From Methanothermobacter tenebrarum (GTDB taxonomy: Archaea; Methanobacteriota; Methanobacteria; Methanobacteriales; DSM-23052): a stretch of 64,000 nt of DNA. Positions 17,154-26,532 of this stretch are shown in pieces. Position numbers and translations under genes: made by a program. The notes beneath the pieces were generated by a model that was not told where the DNA came from, searched no databases, and saw only the letters and a list, made by a program, of their open reading frames with translations. The stretch is from contig NZ_AP025698.1 in the NCBI RefSeq assembly GCF_023167465.1, positions 806,001 through 870,000 on the forward strand, written 5' to 3'. How positions within the stretch are numbered: the stretch's first letter is position 1; each line of letters starts with the position of its first letter.

Positions 17154-17999
17154 TCACCCTATAACTTTTAGTATTGCCTTTTCCATTATACCCGTTGGGG
17201 CTTCTTTCCCCGTCCATATCTTGAATGACTCCGCCCCCTGGTATACTAACATTTTTATTCCTGATATTGTCCTAGCCCCCGCCTTTTCAGCTTCTCTTAA
17301 AAGTCTTGTCTTGGGTGGATTATAGACCAAGTCCTTCACGATCAGGTTCTCGTGTAATATGTCAGCGGTTGCGAGGGGCCTTGCATCGGCATCAGGGTAC
17401 ATTCCAACTGGTGTTGTGTTGATGAGGATATCCGCATCCTTGATCTTCTCTTTCAAATATTCTAGGCCACCCGCGAATACCCTAGTTCCTAGTTTGTTTT
17501 TTATGTCCTCCGCTGTCCTCTTGGCGTTTTCAGGGGTTCTGTTAAGGATGTGCAAGCCCCCTATATTAGAGGAGACTAGTTGGAATGCGATAGCTCTTGA
17601 AGCCCCACCAGCACCTAATATTATAATATTCTTGCCTTCGAGTGTTGTCACTTCTTCAAGGGCTCTTACACAACCCAGGCCGTCTGTGTTAAAACCCCAT
17701 ATTTTCCCGTCTTCTAGTTTTAGGGTGTTAACCGCCCCTATAAGCTTTGCTGTTTCATCTACCTTGTCAATGTAGTCCAGTATATCTACCTTGTGTGGGA
17801 TTGTGACATTAAGTCCCCTTATGTTGAAGGTTTTCATGGCCTCTGTTGCCCTCTTTGCCATCCCCCTTTTCACGTGGAAGGCTACGTAGACATAATCCAA
17901 GTTTAGGTGATTGAACGCAGCATTATGCATGATAGGTGATAAGCTGTGCTCCACAGGATCCCCTATCACTCCAACAACATTGGTCTTTCCTGTTATCAT
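17154..17999 (-). CDS. aroE: shikimate dehydrogenase
   Basis: A 281-residue NADP-dependent enzyme that reduces 3-dehydroshikimate to shikimate in aromatic amino acid synthesis. Motifs: substrate-binding HSLSPIMHNAAF, catalytic NVTIPHKVD, NADP-binding GAGGASRAIAF and NTTPVGMYPDAD. Standard length. It is the first gene of the minus-strand run with the two RFC genes; no functional reason for this grouping is evident. Confidence 0.96.
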   Translation of the reverse strand: MITGKTNVVGVIGDPVEHSLSPIMHNAAFNHLNLDYVYVAFHVKRGMAKRATEAMKTFNIRGLNVTIPHKVDILDYIDKVDETAKLIGAVNTLKLEDGKIWGFNTDGLGCVRALEEVTTLEGKNIIILGAGGASRAIAFQLVSSNIGGLHILNRTPENAKRTAEDIKNKLGTRVFAGGLEYLKEKIKDADILINTTPVGMYPDADARPLATADILHENLIVKDLVYNPPKTRLLREAEKAGARTISGIKMLVYQGAESFKIWTGKEAPTGIMEKAILKVIG

Positions 18000-18041
18000 T
18001 ACCAGGAGCCTCCTCTTCTCTTAATTCCTTTGGTAGATCCA

Positions 18042-18075
18042 AGTATATTTATTTGTTGATGATGATAATATATTC
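18042..18075 (+). promoter_or_regulatory. TATA elements upstream of the HARP gene
   Basis: Two AT-rich boxes, AGTATATTTATTT (18042-18054) and ATAATATATTC (about 18066-18075), lie upstream of the GTG at 18103. The nearer one gives a short leader that still contains the ribosome-binding site GAGGGG; the farther one gives a leader of about 25-30 bases. Confidence 0.45.
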
Positions 18076-18102
18076 TATCACGATTATGAGAGGGGAATAA
18101 AG

Positions 18103-18765
18103 GTGCTTGCAAAACAAAGATTTGTACTTGATACAACTGCATTTACTGATAAACAGTTAAGGGACCTGATAGGCTCCGGGGATCTCCATAAGTCAGTTGA
18201 TAAACTACTCGACCTCATAGCAAGATCCCGTATCAAATTAAATATAAGCTGTCATATGCCCCCAGTAACCTATAAGGAGTTCACCGATTATATGAACAGG
18301 TATAGTTGTCCAGAGGATATACTCGTAAAGGCAGAGACATGGATAGTGAAAAAGACACCAAACCGTTATGACACCCAGATACCATCCCAGGTTTTCTTTG
18401 AGTACGTCCGGGACATAAGGGAGAGAATGAACAAGGGTATGAGGATCTCAGAGTCCGCAATATGGGAGGCTGCAGTAGAGGCCATGGTAATGGCCTCAAA
18501 GGGTGTTAAAAAGAGCAGGATAGAAATGGAAGTGATAGGCGGGGCTATAAAAGACTTCAGGAAAAAATATAGGAGCGCACTCCGCAGGGGGACCCTTGAC
18601 AGCGCCCCAGACCTCGACGTTTTATTACTGGCCAAGGAACTAGGTGCCGGTGTTGTCGCAGCAGATGAGGGCATCCAAGTATGGGCTGAAAGATTAGGTT
18701 TAAGATTCCTTGAGGCAACATCATTCCCCAAAATGTTAGAAGAATACCTTAAATACTATGAATAG
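18103..18765 (+). CDS. RNA-free ribonuclease P (HARP family, PIN domain)
   Basis: A 220-residue protein once annotated as 'RNA ligase partner protein' (UPF0278). Homologs of Aquifex RNase P (HARPs) form oligomers and remove 5' leaders from pre-tRNA without RNA. PIN-type acidic residues are in place: FVLDTTAFTD at the start and APDLDVLLLAKEL with VVAADEGIQVWAERLG near the end. A charged helical insertion lies between. GTG start seven bases after GAGGGG. It precedes hisS by 25 bases. Archaea usually also have RNA-based RNase P, so its cellular need is unclear. Confidence 0.88.
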   Translation: MLAKQRFVLDTTAFTDKQLRDLIGSGDLHKSVDKLLDLIARSRIKLNISCHMPPVTYKEFTDYMNRYSCPEDILVKAETWIVKKTPNRYDTQIPSQVFFEYVRDIRERMNKGMRISESAIWEAAVEAMVMASKGVKKSRIEMEVIGGAIKDFRKKYRSALRRGTLDSAPDLDVLLLAKELGAGVVAADEGIQVWAERLGLRFLEATSFPKMLEEYLKYYE

Positions 18766-18790
18766 TCCAAAATCGCCAGGGGGATAATAC

Positions 18791-20068
18791 ATGGAGATAA
18801 CAAGACCGCGTGGGACAAGAGACTTCCTCTTCGAGGAGATGAAAAAGAGAAAAGAAGTAGAGAAGACCCTGAAGAGAATCTTTGAAACCTATGGTTATCA
18901 TGAGATAAAAACCCCAATATTCGAAGACTTAAAACTATTCACCCTAAAATCTGGAGAAGAGATAATAAAACAGATCTACCATTTCAAGGATAAAGCAAAC
19001 AGAGACCTGGCCTTGAGACCAGAGCTCACAGCACCAGTGGCCAGATTATACCTGAATGAGATGAGAAAACATCCAAAGCCTATAAAATTGTACTATTATG
19101 GGAGTTGTTTCAGATATGAGAGGCCCCAGGCTGGCAGATTCAGGCAATTCTGGCAGTTTGGATGCGAACTTATGGGCGCAGAATCCCCACAGGCGGAAGC
19201 AGAAGTGATAGCATTAGCAGCGCATTGCCTGCGAGAACTTGGCCTCAAAGAATACAAGTTACATATAGGACACCTTGGCATACTCAGGGGAATATTAGAA
19301 GATGCTGGGATAAAAGGAGAATCACAAGATAAGATAATGAGCCTAATCGACAAGGGAGACCTAGAAGGACTTAAAATCCACCTAGAGAATATAAAAGTGG
19401 ACAAAACCACAGAGAACCTACTATTATCCATCATAGGCATGAAGGGTGGTCTAGAGGTGCTTGAAGACCTTGAAAGTATGGTTGGTGGCTGTGAACCCGC
19501 CATGGAGTCCATTAACGACCTTAGAAAACTCATATCGCTTTTGGATGATTTCAAAGTTGAAGACTATAACCTGAACTTGGGAATTGCCAGGGGACTGGAC
19601 TACTACACTGGTATAGTATTCGAGATCTATGTACCATCACTAGGAGCCCAAAAGCAAATCTGTGGAGGCGGCACATACAACCTCATAGAATTGTTCAGTG
19701 GAGAAAAAATCCAATCAACAGGATTCGCATTCGGATTCGACAGACTAGTAGCAGCCCTCAAAAAACAAAAAGGTGAGATCTTCCAATTTGCAAAGGTTTT
19801 CGTGGCCCCAGTCTCTGATTCAACCAGACCATCAGCTTATAGGATAGTCCAGGAGCTCCGAGAGGCTGGCATACCCTCAGATGTTGACCTCTCAAGTCGA
19901 AAACTGAGGAAAATATTATCATATGCAGACCATCTCAACGTGGAAAAGGTCATCCTCGTAGGCGAAAGAGACCTTAAAGATGGTAAAGTCACCATCAAAG
20001 ACATGAAAACAGGCTCCCAGAAGCTCGTAGAAATTGATAAGATAATAGAATATCTCAAGGAGGAATAA
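18791..20068 (+). CDS. hisS: histidyl-tRNA synthetase
   Basis: A 425-residue class II synthetase. Motif 1 region RPRGTRDFLFEEM, motif 2 GSCFRYERPQAGRFRQFWQ, the HisA motif GIARGLDYYTGIVFEIY and motif 3 STGFAFGFDRLVAAL are visible; the C-terminal anticodon domain follows (about residues 335-425). The stop overlaps the AAGGAGG ribosome-binding site of hisI, so the two histidine-related genes are coupled. Confidence 0.97.
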   Translation: MEITRPRGTRDFLFEEMKKRKEVEKTLKRIFETYGYHEIKTPIFEDLKLFTLKSGEEIIKQIYHFKDKANRDLALRPELTAPVARLYLNEMRKHPKPIKLYYYGSCFRYERPQAGRFRQFWQFGCELMGAESPQAEAEVIALAAHCLRELGLKEYKLHIGHLGILRGILEDAGIKGESQDKIMSLIDKGDLEGLKIHLENIKVDKTTENLLLSIIGMKGGLEVLEDLESMVGGCEPAMESINDLRKLISLLDDFKVEDYNLNLGIARGLDYYTGIVFEIYVPSLGAQKQICGGGTYNLIELFSGEKIQSTGFAFGFDRLVAALKKQKGEIFQFAKVFVAPVSDSTRPSAYRIVQELREAGIPSDVDLSSRKLRKILSYADHLNVEKVILVGERDLKDGKVTIKDMKTGSQKLVEIDKIIEYLKEE

Positions 20069-20070
20069 AG

Positions 20071-20451
20071 ATCCTAAATTTTAGACACGAAATAGGCGGG
20101 GAGAAACTTATAATAGCAATAGCCCAAGATAAAAATACCAAAGAGATCCTAATGGTAGCCTATATGAACAAGGAAGCCCTAGATCGGACAATAAAAACCG
20201 GCATGGCCCATTACTGGAGCACGTCAAGGAAAAAAGTCTGGCTAAAAGGTGAAAGTTCAGGTCACACCCAAAAAGTGGAAGAAATCCTAGTAGATTGTGA
20301 CATGGACGCCATAATATTAAAGGTAGAACAAAAGGGTGGTGCATGCCATACAGGATACTACTCATGCTTCTATAGGAGGCTAACCCCCCCCAAGAAGTTA
20401 GAAAACATAGGCCGGAAAGTTTTCAATCCTGAAAAAGTCTATAGGGGATGA
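20071..20451 (+). CDS. hisI: phosphoribosyl-AMP cyclohydrolase (start codon unusual)
   Basis: About 126 residues. It opens the purine ring of PR-AMP in histidine synthesis with Zn and Mg. Family motifs: ILMVAYMNKEALDRTIKTG, AHYWSTSRKKVWLKGE, the metal-binding VDCDMDAI and the cysteines of GGACHTGYYSCFYR. The first standard start in frame (ATG 20152) would remove the conserved N-terminus, which reads LNFRHEIGGEKLIIAIAQD from 20074. Only ATC (20071) or ATA (20065) is available; ATC is seven bases after AAGGAGG. It may be initiated at AUC, or a consensus base may be wrong. Confidence 0.88.
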   Translation: MLNFRHEIGGEKLIIAIAQDKNTKEILMVAYMNKEALDRTIKTGMAHYWSTSRKKVWLKGESSGHTQKVEEILVDCDMDAIILKVEQKGGACHTGYYSCFYRRLTPPKKLENIGRKVFNPEKVYRG

Positions 20452-20456
20452 ATAAT

Positions 20457-22283
20457 ATGAAGATAGTCCCAGATACGAGTGTTATCGTGGATGGTAGAAT
20501 CACAGACATAGTACAAGAAGAGGAATTCAAGGGGAGCAAAGTTATAATACCAGAAGCCGTAGTATCAGAACTAGAATACCAGGCGAACAGGGGCCGTGAA
20601 ACAGGATTTAACGGTTTAGAAGAGCTTAAAAACCTGCAGGAGTTGAGTAAGGAGAATATAATCTCCATGATCTTCGTTGGTAGAAGACCCACACTAGATG
20701 AGATAGCCCTCGCAAAGGGTGGTGAAATAGATGCCATGATAAGGAGCACAGCCAGGGAACACGATGCAGTACTAGTTACAAGCGACAAAGTACAAGCAGA
20801 AGTTGCAAGGGCCCAAGGATTAGATGTAGTATACATACAACCAGAAGTCCTTGAATATGATAAACTCGAGATAAGCAAATACTTTGACAAGGACACAATG
20901 TCAGTCCACCTAAAAGAGAACGTTGTCCCCATGGCAAAAAAAGGAAAACCAGGAAAAATAAAACTTGTCAGGATAGGATCCAGGCCACTTAAACGTTCAG
21001 AAATCCATAGAATGGCCCGTGAAATAGTTGAAAGGGCTAAAAGCGACTTGAAAAGTTTCATCGAAATAGAAATGGAAGGCGCTACAGTCGTCCAATTCCG
21101 AGAATATAGGATATCCATCGCAAGACCCCCATTCTCAGAGGCCATGGAGATAACAGCCGTAAGACCAGTAGCAAGGGTCTCACTCGAAGATTATAGCCTA
21201 TCTGATGAATTAATGGAACGTCTGAGGGACACTGCCAAGGGTATAATAATCGCCGGGGCCCCAGGGGCTGGTAAGAGCACATTCGCCCAGGCAGTCGCCG
21301 AATTTTTCAGCAAGGAGATGAATGCAATAGTCAAAACCATGGAATCCCCAAGGGACCTGCAAGTAGGTGATGAGATAACCCAATATGCTCCGATAGAAAG
21401 GGACATGCAAAAGACCGCGGACATCCTCCTCCTTGTAAGGCCAGACTACACAATATATGATGAGCTGCGGAAAACAAGAGACTTCAGGATATTCGCTGAC
21501 ATGCGCCTTGCAGGTGTGGGTATGGTTGGAGTGGTCCACGCCACCCGGCCCATAGACGCCATCCAGAGGATAATAGGACGAGTAGAACTTGGTATGATAC
21601 CATCAATAGTAGATACAACCATCTTCATAGAGGATGGGAAGATAAAGGCAGTCTATGACATCTCCCTAACGGTTAAGGTGCCAAGTGGCATGGTCGAAGC
21701 AGACCTTGCAAGGCCAGTAATCGAAATCAGAGACTTCGAAACAGGAGAATTAGTATATGAGATTTATACCTACGGTGAACAGACCATAGTAATGGAAGTT
21801 TCTACCCTCGGTGAAAGGAAAACCCCAGCTCAGTTAATCGTTGAGAGGGAAATTGAAAAAGAGTTCAGTAAACGATTACCCCCTGGTAAATTCAAAGTCG
21901 AACTAGAATCCGATGAAAGGGCGAGGGTATGGGTTGAAGAAAAATATATACCACAGATCATAGGCAAAAAGGGTAAAACCATCGAAGAGATCGAAGATAG
22001 TATAGGGATAAGCATCAACATACAACCCCTTGAAAAGGTAGAGGAAAAAGGCCTAATACAGGTTCCAGTGGATGTATCCGGGAACTATGTGGTCCTAGAA
22101 TTCGGTAAAGATTCTATAGGAGTATCATATGATATACTAGTGGGTGACGAATACCTGTTCACAGCCACGGTAGGGAAAAAAGGCACTATAAGGATAAAAA
22201 AGGATATCGAATTGGCTGAGATGATATTAGAGGCTATTAGGAAGGGCATACCCATAAAAGCCCGTTTAAGGTCAGAAACATGA
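20457..22283 (+). CDS. PIN domain-ATPase-KH domain protein
   Basis: A 608-residue archaeal protein. The N-terminal PIN nuclease-like domain begins IVPDTSVIVDGRITDI, with further acidic residues in GGEIDAMIRSTA and LVTSDKVQAEVA. A PilT/VirB11-type ATPase follows (Walker A IIAGAPGAGKSTFAQAVAEF, about residue 270). A KH domain (IIGKKGKTIEEIEDSIGISI, about residue 500) and a short beta-rich tail end it. Probably an RNA-processing or ribosome-linked ATPase; the substrate is unknown. ATG 20457 is spaced from GGGGATGA; ATG 20448 is an alternative. Confidence 0.88.
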   Translation: MKIVPDTSVIVDGRITDIVQEEEFKGSKVIIPEAVVSELEYQANRGRETGFNGLEELKNLQELSKENIISMIFVGRRPTLDEIALAKGGEIDAMIRSTAREHDAVLVTSDKVQAEVARAQGLDVVYIQPEVLEYDKLEISKYFDKDTMSVHLKENVVPMAKKGKPGKIKLVRIGSRPLKRSEIHRMAREIVERAKSDLKSFIEIEMEGATVVQFREYRISIARPPFSEAMEITAVRPVARVSLEDYSLSDELMERLRDTAKGIIIAGAPGAGKSTFAQAVAEFFSKEMNAIVKTMESPRDLQVGDEITQYAPIERDMQKTADILLLVRPDYTIYDELRKTRDFRIFADMRLAGVGMVGVVHATRPIDAIQRIIGRVELGMIPSIVDTTIFIEDGKIKAVYDISLTVKVPSGMVEADLARPVIEIRDFETGELVYEIYTYGEQTIVMEVSTLGERKTPAQLIVEREIEKEFSKRLPPGKFKVELESDERARVWVEEKYIPQIIGKKGKTIEEIEDSIGISINIQPLEKVEEKGLIQVPVDVSGNYVVLEFGKDSIGVSYDILVGDEYLFTATVGKKGTIRIKKDIELAEMILEAIRKGIPIKARLRSET

Positions 22284-22298
22284 CATTGGGGGGCCTAT

Positions 22299-23045
22299 TT
22301 GGATTTTGGAGTTTCAACATTAGCCTTGCACCCAGCACCACTTAACGCCACCTTGGAATATTTAGAAGGGCTCGGGATCAACAATTGTGAGATAATCAAC
22401 GAATACCCGCTAGATAGGATAGAAGAGGATCTAATCAGCTCACACTCCCTCAAATTCATAGTACACGCCCCCATCTCTGATGTTAACATAGCCTCCCCAA
22501 ATAAAAGGATAAGAAGATCATCAATAATGGAGATAAAATCCTCAATGGAGTTAGCAACACGCCTAGACTCGGATAAGCTGATATTACACCCAGGTAGCGT
22601 ACCATTCCTTGCAAGAGCATACAAGGATAAAATTTTAGAATATAATCTCCAGTCACTCAAAGAACTTAAAAAATATGCAGATGATCTAGGCGTGACACTC
22701 TGCCTCGAAAACATGCCAAGGATGGAAAAATACCTCTACAATAACCTAAATGAACTACAAAAACTAGTAGAAGAACTTGAAATCATGGCAACCCTTGATA
22801 TCGGCCACGCCCACACCATGGGCTACACAACAGAGGACATTAAAATAGATTTAATAGGCCATATACACCTCTCAGATAACAATGGCCTAGAAGATTCCCA
22901 CAATGCCCTCGGAACAGGGACCATAAACTTCCCCAAGGTATTCGAAAACCTGAAAGGATACAGTGGTATCCTAACAATTGAGGTGAAGGGCAAGGAAGAA
23001 TTAATTGAAAGTTTAACTTTCCTTGAAAAATTAAACCTACTCTAA
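22299..23045 (+). CDS. sugar phosphate isomerase/epimerase-like TIM-barrel protein
   Basis: A 248-residue member of the xylose isomerase-like / AP endonuclease 2 superfamily. Metal-site segments are present: KFIVHAPISDVN, KLILHPGS, LCLENMPR, LDIGHAHTMG and GHIHLSDNNGLEDSHN with a final IEVKG. This suggests a divalent-metal enzyme on a sugar phosphate or an abasic-site nuclease; the neighbours do not decide. TTG start after GGGGGG. It is followed by npdG after 12 bases. Confidence 0.82.
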   Translation: MDFGVSTLALHPAPLNATLEYLEGLGINNCEIINEYPLDRIEEDLISSHSLKFIVHAPISDVNIASPNKRIRRSSIMEIKSSMELATRLDSDKLILHPGSVPFLARAYKDKILEYNLQSLKELKKYADDLGVTLCLENMPRMEKYLYNNLNELQKLVEELEIMATLDIGHAHTMGYTTEDIKIDLIGHIHLSDNNGLEDSHNALGTGTINFPKVFENLKGYSGILTIEVKGKEELIESLTFLEKLNLL

Positions 23046-23057
23046 GGGTGATGTACA

Positions 23058-23726
23058 ATGGATAGGAAAATTGCCATAATAGGAGGAACCGGAGACCAGG
23101 GCATGGGATTGGCCCTAAGACTCGCGATGGCGGGTGAAAATGTTATAATAGGCTCGAGGGATGCGAAGAGAGCCCGGGATACAGTGGATAGGATAAAGGA
23201 GATGACAGACAACCCAAGGCTGAAATTGGAGGGTATGAATAATGAGGATGCCGCCAGCCTAGCAGATATCATAATATTAACGGTACCATTACATGCCCAG
23301 ATGGCAACCCTAAAATCTATAAAGGAACACACCAAGGGTAAAATTTTCATAGATGCCACAGTACCCCTTGAAAGTTCACTTGGCGGGTCCGGTGTAAAAT
23401 ACCTTGACCTATGGGATGGTTCAGCCGCTGAAAGATCCGCGAAATTCCTAAAAGATACAACCGTAGTCTCAGCATTTAACAACATAAGCGCCCATAGCCT
23501 ACTAAAGTTCAAGGAAGACGTAGAATGTGACTGCCTCATAACATCAGACGACGAAAAAGCCAAGAAACTCGTGATAGAACTTGCAGAAAAAATACCTGGA
23601 ATCAGGGGCATAGACTGCGGACCCCTAGAAAATGCCAGGATAATCGAGAAGATAACACCACTACTCATAAACCTGAACATGAAAAATAGGATAAAAAATG
23701 CTGGTATAAGGATAACAAACATTTGA
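23058..23726 (+). CDS. npdG: F420H2:NADP+ oxidoreductase
   Basis: A 222-residue cytoplasmic enzyme that moves hydride between coenzyme F420 and NADP and so supplies NADPH to biosynthesis in methanogens. The N-terminal Rossmann motif IIGGTGDQGMGLALRLA, the SRDAKRA NADP-phosphate loop and DATVPLESSLGGSG support the call. Length matches known Fno/NpdG. Located in a run of metabolic genes with gaps of 10-12 bases. Confidence 0.93.
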   Translation: MDRKIAIIGGTGDQGMGLALRLAMAGENVIIGSRDAKRARDTVDRIKEMTDNPRLKLEGMNNEDAASLADIIILTVPLHAQMATLKSIKEHTKGKIFIDATVPLESSLGGSGVKYLDLWDGSAAERSAKFLKDTTVVSAFNNISAHSLLKFKEDVECDCLITSDDEKAKKLVIELAEKIPGIRGIDCGPLENARIIEKITPLLINLNMKNRIKNAGIRITNI

Positions 23727-23736
23727 AGGTAATACA

Positions 23737-24291
23737 ATGCCCCTGAGAACCGTGGAAAAGATAACAGAACACGCACGGAGAGTCGCGGAAAGAATAAACA
23801 AAAAAGACATAGATAACATCATAGAATTACTCACAAAATCAGAATCTATATTTATATTGGGCAGTGGCAGGTCAAGACTAGTAGGCGAAGAATTCGCAAT
23901 GAGACTCGCCCAACTAGGACTAAATGTCCATGTAATCGGAGACTCCACAACCATCACACCCAAGAAAGATGACCTTATCATAATCATCTCAAGTTCAGGG
24001 GACACAAAGAGCATAATAACAGAGACCAGAAGATTAAAAAATAAAGGGGCCCGTATCATAGGAGTAACAGCAAACCCAAAATCGCCACTCGCAAAATTAT
24101 CAAATACCATAATAGATGTCGGACCATGGAGAGACTACAAAAAAGAGATAAAGACCGGGAAAGAAGATAACATAACACCACTTGGCACATTATATGAAGA
24201 TACAAGCCTCCTAATATTAGATGGTATAATATCCGAGTTAATGACAAAACTTGGAAAAACAGAAAAAGACCTTGCAAAAGCACACTACTAA
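23737..24291 (+). CDS. hxlB: 6-phospho-3-hexuloisomerase (SIS domain)
   Basis: A 184-residue SIS-domain isomerase. It interconverts fructose 6-phosphate and hexulose 6-phosphate and in archaea works with a hexulose phosphate synthase to make ribulose 5-phosphate. The sugar-phosphate site is seen in FILGSGRSRLVGEEFAMRL and the TTITPKKDDLIIIISSSGDT stretch. The partner synthase is not in the window. Confidence 0.87.
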   Translation: MPLRTVEKITEHARRVAERINKKDIDNIIELLTKSESIFILGSGRSRLVGEEFAMRLAQLGLNVHVIGDSTTITPKKDDLIIIISSSGDTKSIITETRRLKNKGARIIGVTANPKSPLAKLSNTIIDVGPWRDYKKEIKTGKEDNITPLGTLYEDTSLLILDGIISELMTKLGKTEKDLAKAHY

Positions 24292-24303
24292 GGGTGAGAA
24301 TGT

Positions 24304-24810
24304 TTGGATGGTCAACTTGCAGGTGACACAGTAACAGTACAAGGGGATCCTATGGCCCTACGCCTAAACCAGAAGAGCCACTATGGGAACCTAGAAGGCG
24401 ACCACCTCAAACTGTCACTGGTAGAGGCGGCCTACCTACAATGGAAAGGCAAACTCTCAATATGGGATGATAAAAAGATTATAAGCTTCAACGAGCTCAT
24501 ATCCATCCTAAACAAGCGCGGCTTATACCAGAAATTCATAGTCTACAGGGATCTTCGAGACAGGGGCTACATAGTGAAAACAGGCTTCAAATATGGTTCA
24601 GAATTCAGAGTCTATGAAAGAGGGAAAACCCCAACCAAAGACCATTCAAGCTACCTTGTAAGGGTCTTACATGAAAGCACAAACCTTAAAATCCTAGACT
24701 TTTCAAGTTATGTCAGAGTCGCCCATGGCGTTAGAAAAAAACTAATACTTGCAGTAGTCGATGACGAAGAAGACGTCACCTACTACATGGTAGAATGGAT
24801 CAGACCATAA
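24304..24810 (+). CDS. endA: tRNA-splicing endonuclease
   Basis: A 168-residue homotetramer-type archaeal endonuclease that cuts bulge-helix-bulge introns. The catalytic Tyr, His and Lys lie in FKYGSEFRVYERGK, KDHSSYLVRVLHE and the C-terminal VRVAHGVRKKLILAVVD region. TTG start five bases after GGTGAG. It sits 12 bases before trpS, an apt pairing because archaeal tRNA-Trp genes commonly carry an intron. Confidence 0.94.
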   Translation: MDGQLAGDTVTVQGDPMALRLNQKSHYGNLEGDHLKLSLVEAAYLQWKGKLSIWDDKKIISFNELISILNKRGLYQKFIVYRDLRDRGYIVKTGFKYGSEFRVYERGKTPTKDHSSYLVRVLHESTNLKILDFSSYVRVAHGVRKKLILAVVDDEEDVTYYMVEWIRP

Positions 24811-24822
24811 AGGTGAAAGATT

Positions 24823-25926
24823 ATGATAGACCCATGGAGTTCAAAGATACTAGAATACAATGAAATAATGGAAAACTTCGGCATAAAACCCTTCAAAGAA
24901 ATCCTAGACAAGATAGAGGATCCACATTGGCTCATGAGAAGGGGTATAATATTCGGCCACAGGGACTATGAGAGGATACTCACAGCCATAAATGAAGGGA
25001 AAGACTTTGCAATAGTAACAGGGATGATGCCCAGTGGAAGGATGCACATCGGACATAAGATGATAGTTGACCAGCTCGTCTGGTATGATGAACACGGGGC
25101 GGAAATTTACATTCCAATAGCTGATATGGAATCATATTCTGCACGTGACATCGACTTCGAAGAATCACGGGAACTCGCAATCAAAGAATATATAAGTAGT
25201 TATATAGCCCTTGGCCTAGACCTTACACAGGATAACATCCATGTTTATCTACAATCAGAGAATCTCCTAGTAGAGGATCTTGCTTATATATTCGCCAAAA
25301 AGGTTAACTTTAACGAGCTGAGGGCCATATATGGTTTCACTGGTTCGACTAACATGGCACATGTTTATGTCCCCCTCATACAAGCAGCTGATATACTACA
25401 CCCACAATTAGAGGAGTATGGTGGTCCAAGGCCGACCCTCGTACCAGTAGGGCCTGATCAGGATCCTCACATACGCCTTACAAGGGATATAGCATCCCGT
25501 CTCCAGAAAAGGTATGGTTTTATTCTCCCCTCCTCCACTTATCACAGGTTTATGAGGGGGCTTACTGGGGGTAAAATGTCAAGCAGCAAACCAGCCACTG
25601 CAATATTCTTAACAGACACGCCTGACGAGATCGAATGGAAGGTTAAAAATGCCAAGACAGGTGGCAGGGAGACCCTAGAGGAGCAGAAGAGACTAGGGGG
25701 GGTTCCAGAGGATTGTATCGTATATGAAATCCTATTATATCATATGATAGGCTCCGATAAAGAGCTTGAAAGGGTATATAGGGATTGTAGGAACGGCACA
25801 CTTATGTGTGGTGAATGTAAAAATAATGTTGCAGATTATATGCGAAGATTTTTTGAGAAATTTTCAAAGAAAAGAAAAAGGGCCGAGAAAATCGCAGAAT
25901 CCATACTTGACAGGGTGCACCCATGA
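24823..25926 (+). CDS. trpS: tryptophanyl-tRNA synthetase
   Basis: A 367-residue class I synthetase of the archaeal/eukaryotic type. The HIGH-like signature is SGRMHIGHKM and the KMSKS-like loop GGKMSSSKPA. GPDQDPHIRLTRDIA is also typical. The stop overlaps the next ATG as ATGA. Confidence 0.96.
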   Translation: MIDPWSSKILEYNEIMENFGIKPFKEILDKIEDPHWLMRRGIIFGHRDYERILTAINEGKDFAIVTGMMPSGRMHIGHKMIVDQLVWYDEHGAEIYIPIADMESYSARDIDFEESRELAIKEYISSYIALGLDLTQDNIHVYLQSENLLVEDLAYIFAKKVNFNELRAIYGFTGSTNMAHVYVPLIQAADILHPQLEEYGGPRPTLVPVGPDQDPHIRLTRDIASRLQKRYGFILPSSTYHRFMRGLTGGKMSSSKPATAIFLTDTPDEIEWKVKNAKTGGRETLEEQKRLGGVPEDCIVYEILLYHMIGSDKELERVYRDCRNGTLMCGECKNNVADYMRRFFEKFSKKRKRAEKIAESILDRVHP

Positions 25927-26519
25927 ATATCAAAGACCTTTACAAAGAGAATAAGAATTACCTTATCATAGCCACCATAATATTCCTAGGATCATTTTCC
26001 ATAGGATACCTGCTAGCAGGATTCCTGGATATCTTGTTAGCGCCTCTGATGAGAGAGTTTAAGAAGAGCGTCATAGAAGAGGGTATAAGTATATTCTCCA
26101 TATTCTCTCATAATCTACAGGCCATCCTCCTATTATATCTTGGCGGCTTATCCCTGAGCATCTTCACAAGTTTATCCCTTGCACTTAACGGATTATTTAT
26201 GGGATATTTCGCCACGAAGGTCCCGGTGGTTGATTTCATATTATTAGTAGCGCCCCATGGCATATTTGAGATCCCAGGTCTTATAATCGCGAGTGCAGGA
26301 GGTTTCAGGTTATCAAGTTTCATCATCCACTTTATAGGGGACCTTATAAGAGGTTCAGGGTCATTCACCCGGAAATTGAAAAAATCCTTCAATGATAATA
26401 TAACAGAGTTTAGAGATTCCCTACTCATATTCCTTATAGCTGTTATACTCATACTCATAGCGGCTATAGTCGAAGCAGAGTTCACACTAACATTCTATTA
26501 TATGATAAAAGGCTTCTAG
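25923..26519 (+). CDS. SpoIIM/DUF95-like integral membrane protein
   Basis: A 198-residue protein with about five hydrophobic segments (residues 14-38, 63-82, 90-104, 112-130 and 168-190). The family pattern LALNGLFMGYF and LLVAPHGIFEIPGLIIASAGGF matches the stage II sporulation protein M family, widespread in non-sporulating archaea. The role is unknown, at the cytoplasmic membrane. It overlaps trpS by four bases and is followed by thrC. Confidence 0.83.
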   Translation: MNIKDLYKENKNYLIIATIIFLGSFSIGYLLAGFLDILLAPLMREFKKSVIEEGISIFSIFSHNLQAILLLYLGGLSLSIFTSLSLALNGLFMGYFATKVPVVDFILLVAPHGIFEIPGLIIASAGGFRLSSFIIHFIGDLIRGSGSFTRKLKKSFNDNITEFRDSLLIFLIAVILILIAAIVEAEFTLTFYYMIKGF

Positions 26520-26532
26520 TGGTGTTTTAGAG

